Shown: piece by piece, positions 49,213 through 59,707 of the stretch
How the letters are laid out: each line of letters opens with the position of its first letter
Numbering within the stretch: position 1 is the stretch's first letter
Source of the DNA: Buchnera aphidicola (Pterocallis alni)
GTDB taxonomy: Bacteria > Pseudomonadota > Gammaproteobacteria > Enterobacterales > Enterobacteriaceae
Reading direction: 5' to 3'
NCBI RefSeq assembly: GCF_964059075.1
Contig: NZ_OZ060377.1
Span: 1 to 64,000, forward strand
DNA: 64,000 bases
The notes under the pieces: model-generated
The model's database searches: none
Told to the model about the DNA's origin: nothing
What the model saw: the letters and a program-made list of their open reading frames with translations, nothing else
Position numbers and translations under genes: made by a program

Positions 49213-49845
49213 TTATTGTAAATATAATATTAAATCTTCAATTGTTATTATTGGCATTTTATATAATTTAGAAAACTGTATGATTTCTTTATTTTTAGAC
49301 ATGGTACCATTTTTATTTGTTAATTCACAAATAACACTCATAGGTTTGTATCCAGCTAAAATCATTAATGTAATAGATGCTTCTGTGTGCCCCGGTCTGG
49401 ATAATATCCCGTTTTGATGTGCACATAATGGAAAAATATGTCCAGGTCGATTTAGATCTTGTGGTATTACTGTTTCAGAAGTAGCTGTTTGGATAGTTTT
49501 TAATCTGTCTTGTGCAGATACACCACTAGAAACTCCTTGGGCAGATTCAATACTAACAGTAAAACCTGTTTGGTATTTACTGGTATTGTTTTTTACCATC
49601 ATAGGTAAATGTAATTGTTTTCTTTTTAATTCTGTAATACATAAACATATTATTCCGCTACCATATCGGATTGATAATGCCATTTGCCGTACTGTCATGT
49701 TTTCACAACAAAATACTAAATCGCCTTCATTTTCACGATTTTTATTATCTATAATGATAATTCCTTTATTTTTTTTTAATGAATATATTGCTTGTTTAAT
49801 TCTGTTTTTATAATTTCCATATTTTGATAATATTTTTTTATTCAT
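49213..49845 (-). CDS. ribB: 3,4-dihydroxy-2-butanone 4-phosphate synthase
   Basis: Makes the four-carbon precursor of riboflavin from ribulose 5-phosphate, a provisioning function for the host. 210 residues (E. coli 217). DNKNRENEGDLVF holds the metal-binding acidic residues, and DLNRPGHIFPL and GHTEASI are conserved. ATG 49845 lies behind AAAGG; a GTG two codons earlier is less likely. No FMN riboswitch is visible in the upstream spacer. Confidence 0.96.
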   Translation of the reverse strand: MNKKILSKYGNYKNRIKQAIYSLKKNKGIIIIDNKNRENEGDLVFCCENMTVRQMALSIRYGSGIICLCITELKRKQLHLPMMVKNNTSKYQTGFTVSIESAQGVSSGVSAQDRLKTIQTATSETVIPQDLNRPGHIFPLCAHQNGILSRPGHTEASITLMILAGYKPMSVICELTNKNGTMSKNKEIIQFSKLYKMPIITIEDLILYLQ

Positions 49846-50002
49846 AAACACCTTTCATTATTAATGCATATCATGTTAATAATGTACTAATTTACAGTAT
49901 TGGACATATTTTTTATATATATTATTAAAATACTTATTATTCTATAATTGGTTATTTCATATTTTGTTTGTATAAGTATATTTTAAAGAAAATATTATAT
50001 TT

Positions 50003-50028
50003 CACGGTACTAAAAGACTAGCACCGTG
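50003..50028 (-). terminator. Hairpin after crr
   Basis: Inverted repeat CACGGTACT / AGCACCGTG (8 of 9 pairs) with an 8-base loop, beginning 14 bases after the crr stop on the minus strand. It lies at the end of the ptsHI-crr operon and before ribB on the same strand, so it probably terminates pts transcripts. No strong T run follows. Confidence 0.65.
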
Positions 50029-50041
50029 TGTTATATGTTAT

Positions 50042-50536
50042 TTATTTTATAACTTCCATTATTATTGTTTTTCCAGATATGGTAGTTCCTGAATATTTTT
50101 TAATTTTTTTTACTTGATCCATATTAGATATAACAATAGGTGTTATTGTAGATTTTGCATACTTTTGTAAAAATTTTAAGTCGTACTCGATAATTGTTTC
50201 GCCCATCGTAATATTCTGATTATCTTGAGCTATTTGTTTAAATCCTTTTCCTTTTAGTAATACTGTATCAATGCCAAAATGTACAAATAATTCAATTCCA
50301 TCTTTGGTCATGATGGAAAAAGCATGCATGGTTTTAAATATTATTCCAATTTTTCCTGTGATGGGAGCTACGATTCTTTTTCCGTTAGGTTGAATAGCTA
50401 TTCCATCACCTACTATTCTTTCAGAAAATACTTTATCTGGTACAGAATCAAGCGTGACAATTGTTCCTGATATTGGTGCTATGATATTTGTTTTTTGTTG
50501 TGGTGTTTTTTTGAAAAAATTATATAATATATTCAT
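50042..50536 (-). CDS. crr: Glucose-specific PTS enzyme IIA
   Basis: Soluble phosphocarrier from HPr to the glucose permease. 164 residues (E. coli 169). The active His86 lies in IELFVHFGID and the helper His71 in TMHAFS, matching E. coli His90 and His75. The APISGTIVTLDSVPDKVFSE block is conserved. Third gene of ptsH-ptsI-crr. With most regulators lost, its role is probably only sugar uptake. Confidence 0.96.
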   Translation of the reverse strand: MNILYNFFKKTPQQKTNIIAPISGTIVTLDSVPDKVFSERIVGDGIAIQPNGKRIVAPITGKIGIIFKTMHAFSIMTKDGIELFVHFGIDTVLLKGKGFKQIAQDNQNITMGETIIEYDLKFLQKYAKSTITPIVISNMDQVKKIKKYSGTTISGKTIIMEVIK

Positions 50537-50580
50537 AATATATGATTCATTTGTATATTAATAATAGATTTTTATACATT

Positions 50581-52296
50581 TTATTGTTTTATAAAATCAT
50601 TAATAGTTTTTATTATTTGTGTTGATGTTTTTTGGGATAGTACTAATTTTGCTAATTTTTGTGCATATTTAAATTTATTTTCTCTAATAATTTGTTTTAT
50701 TTCTGGAATTGATGATGGATTCATACTAAATTCATTTAATCCCATACCTAATAGTAAAATAGTAGCTTGTGTATTACTGGCTAATTCACCACACATACCA
50801 GTCCATTTATTGTGTGCATGAGAATTATTAATTACTTTTTGAATTAATTTTAAAACTGATGGACTCATGGGATTATATAGGTGAGATATTAAATCATTTC
50901 CTCTGTCTACTGCCAAGGTATATTGTGTTAAATCATTTGTTCCAATACTAAAAAAGTCTACTTCTTGTATTAATAGATTAGAAATAATGGCAGATGCTGG
51001 TGTTTCTATCATTATTCCTACTTGGATATTTTTATCAAATAATATTTTTTTTTTTTTTAGATTATATTTTATTTTTTCTATTTCTATTTTTAATTTTTGT
51101 ATTTCTTCTAAAGAAATAATCATAGGAAATAATATTTTTAGTTTTCCAAAAATAGATGCTCTAAGAATTGCTGTTAATTGTGTATGCAAAATTTCTTTTT
51201 TCGTCATACTAATTCTAATAGCTCTACAACCAAGGAATGGGTTTTCTTCTTTTGGTAGATTTAAGTATGGAAGATTTTTATCTCCTCCTATATCCATTGT
51301 TCTAATAATGATAGATTTGTTTTTCATTATTAGTGCTGCTTGTTTGTATGCTTGAAACTGTTCTTCTTCTGTAGGTAATGTATTGCGTTGCATAAATAAA
51401 AATTCTGTACGATATAATCCAATGGATTCTGCTCCGTATTTTTGAGCGTTATTTATATCGTTTATATTACTTACATTTGCACTAATTGTTATTTTGTGAT
51501 TATCTATAGTAATAGCATGGAATTTTTTTAATTTACATAATTCTTTTTTTTTTAATTCGTATTGTATTTTTTTTTTTTTAAATATTTTAATATTCTCTTG
51601 ATTTGGATTGATTAATATTTTGTTTTTAATACCATCAAGGATGACATAATCTCCTTTTTTTACTTTTTTTGTAATGTTTCCTGTTCCCACAATAGCAGGA
51701 ATTTCTAATGATCTTGCTATAATAGAAGTATGAGATGTTTCTCCTCCTAAATCTGTAATAAAACCTAAAATATATTTAAAATTTATTTGAGCAGTTTCGG
51801 ATGGAGTTAATTCTTTAGTTATTATTATTACTTTTTTTTTTATATTTTGTAAATCTATATTTTGTAAGTTTAATAAATTTTTTAATAATCTATCTTGTAT
51901 ATCTTGCATATCTATAATTCTATTTTTTAGATATGTATCATTTATTTTATTCATTTGTTGGATTTGTTCAGAAAAAATTTTGTGAATTGCAAAATCTGCT
52001 GTATGAAGATTGTTTTTTATAAAAAAAATTATTTCTTTTTCTAATTCAATATCTTCTAATATCATAATATGTCCGTAGAAGATATTATTGGTTTTTTTAT
52101 TTAATATAGTATTTGATTTTTCTTGAATTGTTTTTAGTTGTTTAATTGTTTTATTTTTTGCATGAAGAAATTTTGTTATTTCTTGATGAATATTTTTTTG
52201 TATTATTTTTTTTGGATTTATTGTAATCGGTTCTTTTTTTAATAGAAATGTTTCTCCGTAAGCAATACCTGTAGATGCTAAAATACCTGCAATCAT
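50581..52296 (-). CDS. ptsI: PTS enzyme I (phosphoenolpyruvate-protein phosphotransferase)
   Basis: Starts the PTS cascade by taking phosphate from PEP. 571 residues (E. coli 575). The phosphorylated histidine falls at residue 189 in GGETSHTSI, as in E. coli, and the C-terminal GMCGELASN keeps the proton-donating cysteine; MIETPASA and DFFSIGTNDLTQY are intact. It sits between ptsH (105 bases upstream) and crr. Confidence 0.97.
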   Translation of the reverse strand: MIAGILASTGIAYGETFLLKKEPITINPKKIIQKNIHQEITKFLHAKNKTIKQLKTIQEKSNTILNKKTNNIFYGHIMILEDIELEKEIIFFIKNNLHTADFAIHKIFSEQIQQMNKINDTYLKNRIIDMQDIQDRLLKNLLNLQNIDLQNIKKKVIIITKELTPSETAQINFKYILGFITDLGGETSHTSIIARSLEIPAIVGTGNITKKVKKGDYVILDGIKNKILINPNQENIKIFKKKKIQYELKKKELCKLKKFHAITIDNHKITISANVSNINDINNAQKYGAESIGLYRTEFLFMQRNTLPTEEEQFQAYKQAALIMKNKSIIIRTMDIGGDKNLPYLNLPKEENPFLGCRAIRISMTKKEILHTQLTAILRASIFGKLKILFPMIISLEEIQKLKIEIEKIKYNLKKKKILFDKNIQVGIMIETPASAIISNLLIQEVDFFSIGTNDLTQYTLAVDRGNDLISHLYNPMSPSVLKLIQKVINNSHAHNKWTGMCGELASNTQATILLLGMGLNEFSMNPSSIPEIKQIIRENKFKYAQKLAKLVLSQKTSTQIIKTINDFIKQ

Positions 52297-52401
52297 AATA
52301 TTACCTTTAATTTGAGTATTATTTTGTTTTTTAATATGTTTATATTATTAAAATAGAATTTATTAATATATTTATATAATAAATATTTTATGATACATGA
52401 A

Positions 52402-52659
52402 TTATTTCATTTGTGAAATAAATTGTATAATTTTTTCTACAGTTTCTTGTTCATCTTCTCCATTGGCAGATATCGTAATAATGGAGTCTTTAGAAATTCC
52501 TAATGTTTGTAGTTGGAATAAACTTTTTCCATTTACTGTCTTGTCGTTATATGTAATGTTAATTTCTGACTTAAATTGTTGAGCATATTTTATTAATTGT
52601 GCTGCTGGTCTAATATGTAAACCATGTTTACAATTAATTTTGATTTTTTTTTGAAACAT
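52402..52659 (-). CDS. ptsH: PTS phosphocarrier protein HPr
   Basis: 85 residues, as in E. coli. The active His15 lies in CKHGLHIRPAA and Ser46 in VNGKSLFQL. It transfers phosphate from enzyme I to enzyme IIA. First gene of ptsHI-crr; the spacer to ligA (52660-52885) holds the divergent promoters but none is distinct. Confidence 0.97.
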   Translation of the reverse strand: MFQKKIKINCKHGLHIRPAAQLIKYAQQFKSEINITYNDKTVNGKSLFQLQTLGISKDSIITISANGEDEQETVEKIIQFISQMK

Positions 52660-52885
52660 TTTTATTTTTCTTAATATAATTATTTAGTTTTTAATATACC
52701 ATTATTATGGTATTTTTTTAAATATTTTTACAATTTTAGTATTTTGATAATGATGTTATTTAATTGATTTTTTATCAATTTGGTTTTGTGATACTATATA
52801 TGTATTTTTTATAATTATTGCAATAGTATTTTTTTGATTTTATATAATTAAAATAATATTTAATCAATATCTTGTTATACATTGT

Positions 52886-54907
52886 ATGAAAAAAAAAAAA
52901 AAAATTTTTTCTATATTACAAAAAATTATTAGTTATCATGATTATTTGTATTATGTTTTAGATCACCCTTTAATTTCAGATGTAGAATATGATTTTTTAG
53001 TAAGTAAATTAAATAAAAAAAAAAAAAATAATTTTTTATTTGTTAAAAATATAAGAAATGATTATGACCGTGATAAATTATTGCAACAATTAAAATGGGG
53101 TAATCATTTATATCCTATGTTATCATTAAAAAGTATTTTTCAAATCAATAGTTTTTTAAATTTTTATAATAAGATAACAGAAAGATTAAATCATTATAAA
53201 AAAATAAATTTTTTTTGTGATGTTAAATTTGATGGATTAGCATTAAGTTTATTATATAGAAAAGGATTTTTAGTTCGTGCTTTAACTAGAGGGGATGGAA
53301 TATGTGGAGAGGATGTGACTGAAAATGCTAGAATGATACAAAATATTCCTCAATATTTATTAGGTGATGATTACCCGGAATTATTAGAAGTACGAGGTGA
53401 AGTATGTATGTTAAAACAAGATTTTAATAGATTAAATTTATCTCTTAAAAAAAAAAAAAAAAAAACATTTTCTAATTCTAGAAATGCTGCTGCAGGTTCT
53501 ATACGACAAAAAAATCCTATAGTTACTAAAAAAAGAAAATTATTTTTTTATTGTTATAGTGGTTATATTTTTGATAATACTTTGATTATGTATAATCATT
53601 CAGATCAATTAAAATATTTACACCAATGTGGTTTTCATATAAGTAAATATATTTTATTATCTTGCGATTGCAAATCTATATTAGATTTTTATTACTTTAT
53701 TGAAAAAATTCGTAATCTTCTTGCCTTTCATATTGATGGTATTGTAATTAAATTAGATTCAATAGAATTACAACAATTAATAGGTTATAATACTAAATTT
53801 CCTAAATGGGCTATTGCTATAAAATTTATTTCTAAAGAATCGAAAACTCAATTAATATCAGTGCATTATCAAATTGGGAGAACAGGCATTGTTACTCCTG
53901 TAGGGTATGTAAAACCTGTTATATTATCTGGTGTGATTATTAAAAAAGTTTCTTTATATAATAAAAATGAACTGAATAAACTAGATTTACATATGTATGA
54001 TACTGTATTAATAAAACGAGTAGGTGATGTTATACCTAGAATATGTTCTGTTTTTATAAAAAAAAGATTACATAATACTAACAAGATTTGTTTTCCTCAA
54101 TATTGTACTTCATGTAATTCATTACTACAATATAATAATAATACAAATATTATACAATGTATTGCTGGGGAAAATTGCATATCGCAATGTGTGAAAAATA
54201 TTGAACATTTTTTTTCTAAAGAAGCTTTATATGTACAAGGATTGGGTTATAAAATTATTAAAAAATTATTTGATAATAAATATATTAAAAATGTTTTAGA
54301 TTGTTTTAAATTAGATGTGATAATTTTATCTAAATTAAAATTTTTAGGGTATCAATCTGCTATTAAATTAGTTTATGAAATTGAAAAATGTAAGCATACT
54401 ACTTTAGGTAGATTTATTTATGCTTTAGGTATTGATTCTATTGGTTTAGAGAATGCTACTTTTATTGCTGATTATTTTGGTTCTATAAAAAAAATTATGA
54501 ATTGTAGTATACATGAATTAAGAGATATTAGAAATATTGGTTCTATTACTGCTAATAATTTTTTACATTTTATTAGAAATAATAAAAAAAAATTATATAT
54601 TAATCAATTAATTAATGAAATTGGAATTACTTTTCTTAACAAAATAAAAATTGTACACCAGGAAAAAAGTATATTTTTTTTAAATAAAAAAATTGTTTTA
54701 ACTGGTAAATTTTTAAATTGGTCTAGGAAAGAAATCACTACTCATATAGTTCATTTGGGTGGTATCGTGTGTAGTAGTGTATCTAGTAGAATTAATTATT
54801 TAATAGTTGGTCAAAATCCTGGATCTAAAATACAAAAAGCATTAAAATATAATGTTAAGATTATAAAAGAATCTGAAATATTAGATTTAATATTGAAAAA
54901 AAAATAA
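52886..54907 (+). CDS. ligA: NAD-dependent DNA ligase
   Basis: Seals nicks in replication and repair. 673 residues (E. coli 671). The adenylated lysine is in CDVKFDGLALSLL; ALTRGDGICGEDVT, SRNAAAGSIRQ and the C-terminal BRCT domain (VLTGKFLNWSRKEI ... VGQNPGSK) are present. The zinc-finger cysteines C...C...C...C (CTSC, C, CIS-type) are visible near residues 411-433. Three long A runs sit inside the gene: 16 A at 52889-52904, 14 at 53015-53028 and 19 at 53447-53465, coding poly-lysine. Frames stay open through all of them. Confidence 0.96.
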   Translation: MKKKKKIFSILQKIISYHDYLYYVLDHPLISDVEYDFLVSKLNKKKKNNFLFVKNIRNDYDRDKLLQQLKWGNHLYPMLSLKSIFQINSFLNFYNKITERLNHYKKINFFCDVKFDGLALSLLYRKGFLVRALTRGDGICGEDVTENARMIQNIPQYLLGDDYPELLEVRGEVCMLKQDFNRLNLSLKKKKKKTFSNSRNAAAGSIRQKNPIVTKKRKLFFYCYSGYIFDNTLIMYNHSDQLKYLHQCGFHISKYILLSCDCKSILDFYYFIEKIRNLLAFHIDGIVIKLDSIELQQLIGYNTKFPKWAIAIKFISKESKTQLISVHYQIGRTGIVTPVGYVKPVILSGVIIKKVSLYNKNELNKLDLHMYDTVLIKRVGDVIPRICSVFIKKRLHNTNKICFPQYCTSCNSLLQYNNNTNIIQCIAGENCISQCVKNIEHFFSKEALYVQGLGYKIIKKLFDNKYIKNVLDCFKLDVIILSKLKFLGYQSAIKLVYEIEKCKHTTLGRFIYALGIDSIGLENATFIADYFGSIKKIMNCSIHELRDIRNIGSITANNFLHFIRNNKKKLYINQLINEIGITFLNKIKIVHQEKSIFFLNKKIVLTGKFLNWSRKEITTHIVHLGGIVCSSVSSRINYLIVGQNPGSKIQKALKYNVKIIKESEILDLILKKK

Positions 54908-54919
54908 TTTTAATATTGG

Positions 54920-54992
54920 TGGGTCGTGCAGGATTTGAACCTGCGACCAATTGATTAAAAGTCAACTGCTCTACCAACTGAGCTAACGACCC
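54920..54992 (-). tRNA. lysT-like: tRNA-Lys (anticodon TTT)
   Basis: Minus-strand tRNA starting GGGTCGTTAGCTCAG with anticodon loop CTTTTAA and T-arm GCAGGTTCAAATCCTGC. The discriminator A is followed by CCA on the minus strand (54917-54919), so unlike most tRNAs here its 3' CCA is encoded, possibly by chance. Adjacent to tRNA-Val as in enteric valT-lysW type clusters. Confidence 0.96.
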
Positions 54993-55003
54993 AATGTTTA
55001 TCA

Positions 55004-55076
55004 TGGGTAATGACGGATTTGAACCGCCGACTTCCTCCGTGTAAAGGAGGCGCTCTACCAACTGAGCTAATCACCC
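55004..55076 (-). tRNA. valT-like: tRNA-Val (anticodon TAC)
   Basis: Minus-strand tRNA starting GGGTGATTAGCTCAG with anticodon loop TTTACAC and T-arm GGCGGTTCAAATCCGTC. Discriminator A; CCA not encoded. It is the first of a two-tRNA unit and lies divergent from gltX, as in E. coli where valU-lysV lies by gltX. Confidence 0.96.
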
Positions 55077-55235
55077 GTAATATTATACTACTTATACTAT
55101 TGTAAGTATCAAAAAAAACTAGTCAACACTTTTTTTAATAAAAATTTTTATATGTTTGTTTTTAATAACATAACAACTAAAGAATAATTTGATTTATATT
55201 AAGATTATAACATTGATTTAAGGAAAATATAAAAT

Positions 55236-56645
55236 ATGCATATTAAAACTAGATTTGCTCCTAGCTCGAGTGGGTTATTACATATAGGTAATATACGTAC
55301 AGCGTTATATTCTTGGTTATTTGCTAAAAAACATGGCGGTTCTTTTGTTTTAAGAATAGAAGATACCGATATAAATCGTTCTAATATTCACTTTATACAT
55401 GATATTATTAAAACATTAAATTGGTTAGGTATACATTGGGATTGTGGTCCATATTTACAAAGTGAAAGATTATTAATTTATAAAGAAAAAATTGATTCGA
55501 TGTTAGATTCAGGTCATGCATATAAATGTTATTGTTCTGTAGAACGTTTAGAGAAATTACGTTTGTATCAAATATCTCAAGGTCAGAAACCTCAATATGA
55601 TAGAGTATGTAGAAATAGTAAAGTACAGAGTATTGGAAAAGATTATGTGATAAGATTTAAAAATCCATTATCTGGTCAAGTATGTTTTCATGATCAAATT
55701 AGAGGTAAAATAATATTTAATAATTTGGAATTAGATGATTTAATTATTCAACGTAGAAATGGTATGCCTACGTATAATTTTTGTGTGGTAATTGATGATT
55801 TATTAATGGGTATTACTCATGTTATAAGAGGAGAAGATCATATTAACAATACTCCTAGACAAATTAATATTTTAACATCTTTACATGCTTTTATTCCACA
55901 TTATGCGCATGTTTCTATGGTAATTGATCATGATAAGAATAATTTATCTAAAAGAAAAAGTGCAATGAGTATTTTAAAATATAAAAATAGTGGTTTTTTA
56001 AAAGAAGCAATTTTAAATTATGTATTAAAATTAGGTTGGTCATATGGTGATAGAGAAATTTTTAATATTTTAGAGATGAAAAAATTATTTTCTATAAGAA
56101 ATATTAATAAATCAGCTAGTGAGTTTAATTTTAATAAGTTACTTTGGTTTAATAATTATTATTTAAATAATTTACCGATTAATGATTATTTAATTAATAT
56201 TTTTAAAAAACGTTTAATACATGATAAAATTTTTTACAAAAATGGTCCTAAATTATCTAGTATTATCAGTTTATTAAGAAGTAGATGTAATACTATCAAT
56301 GAAATGTCTATTCAATCATTATTTTTTTTCACCAGAATAAAATATTTTCATAATAATTTAATTAAAAAATATTGTATTAAGGAGAATATATTGTTATTAA
56401 GTATAATTTATAAAAATTTATTTTTTATAAAAAATTGGAGTGCTGAAAATATTATTTTGATACTAAAAAAAATATCTATTAAATATAACTGTTTAATTAA
56501 AAACATATGTATGCCGGTAAGAATTGCAATTACTGGAATGGAGAACACTCCCAGTATTAATCATATTGTTGAAATTATAGGTAAAAAAGAATCATTAATT
56601 AGAATAAGAATTTTTTATTCTTTTATTAAAAAGAATTTTTTTTAA
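55236..56645 (+). CDS. gltX: Glutamyl-tRNA synthetase
   Basis: Class I synthetase, 469 residues (E. coli 471). The HIGH-type motif is APSSSGLLHIGNIRTAL and the KMSKS-type motif is NLSKRKSA; RIEDTDINRS is conserved. The zinc-binding region CYCSVERLEKL keeps Cys residues. The C-terminal anticodon-binding part is poorly conserved. AAGGAAAA precedes the ATG. Confidence 0.97.
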   Translation: MHIKTRFAPSSSGLLHIGNIRTALYSWLFAKKHGGSFVLRIEDTDINRSNIHFIHDIIKTLNWLGIHWDCGPYLQSERLLIYKEKIDSMLDSGHAYKCYCSVERLEKLRLYQISQGQKPQYDRVCRNSKVQSIGKDYVIRFKNPLSGQVCFHDQIRGKIIFNNLELDDLIIQRRNGMPTYNFCVVIDDLLMGITHVIRGEDHINNTPRQINILTSLHAFIPHYAHVSMVIDHDKNNLSKRKSAMSILKYKNSGFLKEAILNYVLKLGWSYGDREIFNILEMKKLFSIRNINKSASEFNFNKLLWFNNYYLNNLPINDYLINIFKKRLIHDKIFYKNGPKLSSIISLLRSRCNTINEMSIQSLFFFTRIKYFHNNLIKKYCIKENILLLSIIYKNLFFIKNWSAENIILILKKISIKYNCLIKNICMPVRIAITGMENTPSINHIVEIIGKKESLIRIRIFYSFIKKNFF

Positions 56646-56905
56646 GATAATATATTTTGTACAATATTATTTAATTTTTTATTTACATTATTTTATAAAT
56701 ATTTTGTAATATAATAATATTTTATTACTTGATATATTAAAATATATAATATTATTTTTGTGTATTAATAGTACTTAATTTAAATTTTATATGTTATAAA
56801 GTTGTAAAAATTTTTTTATTATTTTTTAACTGTTTATATGATTTTTTTATAAAATATTTTATTACGATAGTATAAAATTATTTTTTTTATAAGTAGGAAA
56901 ATAAC

Positions 56906-57619
56906 ATGAGTATAAATTCTATCAAAGATAGTAATACAGAATCAGAGATGAAAAATTATAACTTTAATAATTCATTTTTTAAAAATTTTAGTATGTATTT
57001 TATGGTTTTATTTTTTATTATTTTGATAGTAATATTACGTATTTTTTATTTTCCGAATATTAAATATCAATTAATTTGTAATAATTTATCACATAATGAT
57101 AGTATGTTAATTATATCACATTTATCGGATATGAAAATTGCTTATCGATATAATATGGATACTAGAGAGTTATCTGTTCCAGAAAAGAATATCAGTCAAG
57201 TAAATAATATGTTATTATTAGAGGGATTACCTAGAGATAATAATATTGGTTTTGAGTTATTTGATAAAGATCAATTTGGAATGAGTCAATATAATACCAA
57301 TATAAATTATCAGAGAGCTTTAGAGGGTGAATTAATTAGATTAATTCAAAAAATTCATTTTGTTAAATTTGTTACATTACATATAGTAATTCCTAATTCT
57401 TCTATTTTTATGCAGGATCAAATATCTCCTTCTGTTTCAGTAGTATTAGGATGTAAAGATGGAAAAGTTTTAAGTTCGGAACAATGTTTTGCTATTCTGA
57501 ATTTAATTCGTGCTAGTATTCCAAATCTTCGTTTAGAAAATATAGTGATATTAGATGAAAATGGAAATTATTTAAATCATGTAAATAATGATCATAATAA
57601 TATTAGTATTACGAAATAA
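56906..57619 (+). CDS. fliF: Truncated flagellar MS-ring protein FliF (RBM1-RBM2 only)
   Basis: MS-ring protein of the flagellar basal body. Only 237 residues instead of about 550. It keeps the N-terminal membrane helix (about residues 27-49) and the two ring-building motifs: LSDMKIAYRYN, LLLEGLPRDNNIGFELFDKDQFG, NYQRALEGELIRLIQ and IVILDENGNYLNH. It stops just where RBM2 ends, so RBM3, the second membrane helix and the FliG-binding tail are missing. This size matches the SctJ/YscJ-like part of the family. The remaining frame is clean. It could be functional or a relic; GGAAAATAAC precedes the ATG. Confidence 0.88.
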   Translation: MSINSIKDSNTESEMKNYNFNNSFFKNFSMYFMVLFFIILIVILRIFYFPNIKYQLICNNLSHNDSMLIISHLSDMKIAYRYNMDTRELSVPEKNISQVNNMLLLEGLPRDNNIGFELFDKDQFGMSQYNTNINYQRALEGELIRLIQKIHFVKFVTLHIVIPNSSIFMQDQISPSVSVVLGCKDGKVLSSEQCFAILNLIRASIPNLRLENIVILDENGNYLNHVNNDHNNISITK

Positions 57620-58936
57620 TAATATTTTTTAATTTTTTCAGAGTAAATTATGATATTTAAATGGAATATTGATAAAAATATTTTTTATATAAAATATATA
57701 AATATAATCTTTTTATTGTTTTAAGGATATAAAAAGTGATATATATAAATATTAATAATATAATAGTATCATTATTAATGTAAAAAAATTTTAAATATGT
57801 TTATATTTAATAATACATTAAATATTTTTATAATAAAATAATATTATTTTATAATATAATAGATTGTATTTAATTTATTATCATTTATTAAACATATTTT
57901 TATATTTTTATTATCAAAATAAAATGTAATTTTAAATTAACGAAATATTGATAATGTTATTATGATACTTGAAATAATTTACAGTATTTTATTTATTTTT
58001 TTATACATATTTTATTATTTATATATTTTAAATAATATTTTTATTTTTTTATATTCTATATTCTATAATATAATATATTGAAATTTCATTTAAGTATAGG
58101 TACACGCAATAATTTCATAGCTATAATTGTATATATTACTATATGTAGAATTAATAAAATTTTTTTATAAAAGATAAATGTATTTTATGTTATAGAATAA
58201 AAACATATTATTTTAATTAATTTTTATGAATTTATATAAATATTATATTTTATATTATTAAATTATAATTATAATATAAATTATTAAATATATTATTTTG
58301 TAATAGTTAAAATATATATTTTATATTATCTCAATATTTTTTATAATATATTTTATTAATTTATATAACTATATATAAATTTTTATATTGTATATTATAT
58401 ACGAATATTTATTTCTAATAATGAAAATAATCAATTTTTATAACATCATATTTTCATAATTGATATTTTGTATAATACGATAGTTGATATAATATTTATA
58501 ATATATTGTTCATTTTTAATGTTATATATTATTTTTTTATATTTATATAGATTATTAATACAAGATTGAATTTTATTATTTTTTTGATTTACATAATTAT
58601 TTTAAATTAATATAAATGTTTTATAGTTTATATAAACATTTTAATACTATTATTTATTTAATTATGGTATACATTTAGTATGTTATTTCATATATAGTTA
58701 TGTTAATATTTTATTATACTAATATGATTTTGTTAAATATATAGATATTAAAACTAACCATTTTATATAATAATATTATCACAATTTCATAATTTAAAAG
58801 ATTTGAATGAATATTTGATGATTGATTAAATGGATTAATATGATTATGTTAATTGCAAATGATTTATTTACATATTGTATTTAAAATTAAATTATTTATT
58901 AATATTTAATTGATTTTATATATTACGGAAGTAAAT
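57620..58936. other. Eroded flagellar region between fliF and fliP
   Basis: About 1.3 kb of nearly pure A+T without any open frame of 60 codons or a recognisable motif. In Buchnera with more complete flagellar sets, the rest of fliF and fliG, fliH, fliI, fliJ, fliK, fliM and fliN lie here. I could not find FliG, FliI Walker or FliM/N motifs in any frame. It looks like gene space degraded beyond recognition. The fliPQR promoter must lie near its right end. Confidence 0.75.
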
Positions 58937-59671
58937 ATGTTAATGAAATTATTTATATTTTTTGTATTATTGATGCATAGTGTGAATGTAAATGCGTCCG
59001 AGTTACCTAATTTTTTAAGTTATAGTATATTGAATAATATAAATATGTATACTTTGTTTCATCAAAAAATATTTTTTATTGTTTTTTTATCTTTTTTCCC
59101 AGTTTTAATTTTATTAACAACAAGTTTTACTAGAATTATTATTATTTTAAGTTTGTTAAGAAATGCATTAGGAATACCATATTTACCTCCTAATCAAATT
59201 TTATTTAGTATGTCAATTTTTTTAACTTTTTTTATCATGAGCCCAACAATAGATAAAATTTATAAAGAATCATATTTACCATTACATGAAAATAAAATTC
59301 AAATCAATGAAGCTGTTATCAAAGGTATAAAACCAATGCATGATTTTATGTTACATCAAACAAGGAAATCTGATTTGTTATTATTTTATAATTTATCGCA
59401 TATTAAAAATACATGTTACAAAAATAATGTTCCTTTAATTATATTAATTCCAGCATTTATCACTAGTGAATTAAAAACAGCATTTCAAATTGGATTTACT
59501 ATTTTTATACCTTTTTTAATAATAGATTTAGTAGTTTCAAGTGTTTTAATTGCTTTAGGGATGATGATGGTGCCTCCATCTACTGTAGCTCTTCCTTTTA
59601 AATTAATATTATTTGTATTAATTGATGGTTGGAAATTAATCTTTTCTTCTTTAGTGGAAAGTTTTTATTAA
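58937..59671 (+). CDS. fliP: Flagellar type III export gate protein FliP
   Basis: Core of the export gate pore with FliQ and FliR. 244 residues (E. coli 245). It starts with a signal-peptide-like segment ([20 protein letters not shown]); [42 protein letters not shown] and [20 protein letters not shown] are diagnostic. The ATG at 58937 is 5 bases after GGAAG and preferred to a TTG at 58910. The frame is intact with better motif preservation than most proteins here. Confidence 0.96.
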   Translation: MLMKLFIFFVLLMHSVNVNASELPNFLSYSILNNINMYTLFHQKIFFIVFLSFFPVLILLTTSFTRIIIILSLLRNALGIPYLPPNQILFSMSIFLTFFIMSPTIDKIYKESYLPLHENKIQINEAVIKGIKPMHDFMLHQTRKSDLLLFYNLSHIKNTCYKNNVPLIILIPAFITSELKTAFQIGFTIFIPFLIIDLVVSSVLIALGMMMVPPSTVALPFKLILFVLIDGWKLIFSSLVESFY

Positions 59672-59707
59672 ATTAAATAATATATAATTTATTAAATGAG
59701 ATGATTT

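Noticed and set aside
49846-50041. FMN riboswitch before ribB
   Set aside because: The spacer lacks the conserved GC-rich RFN element found in E. coli; only an unrelated crr hairpin is present.
54861-55061. Open frame on the minus strand containing GSLAQLVEQL and AGSNPAR
   Set aside because: This is the well-known false protein produced by translating tRNA genes; it lies over tRNA-Lys and tRNA-Val.
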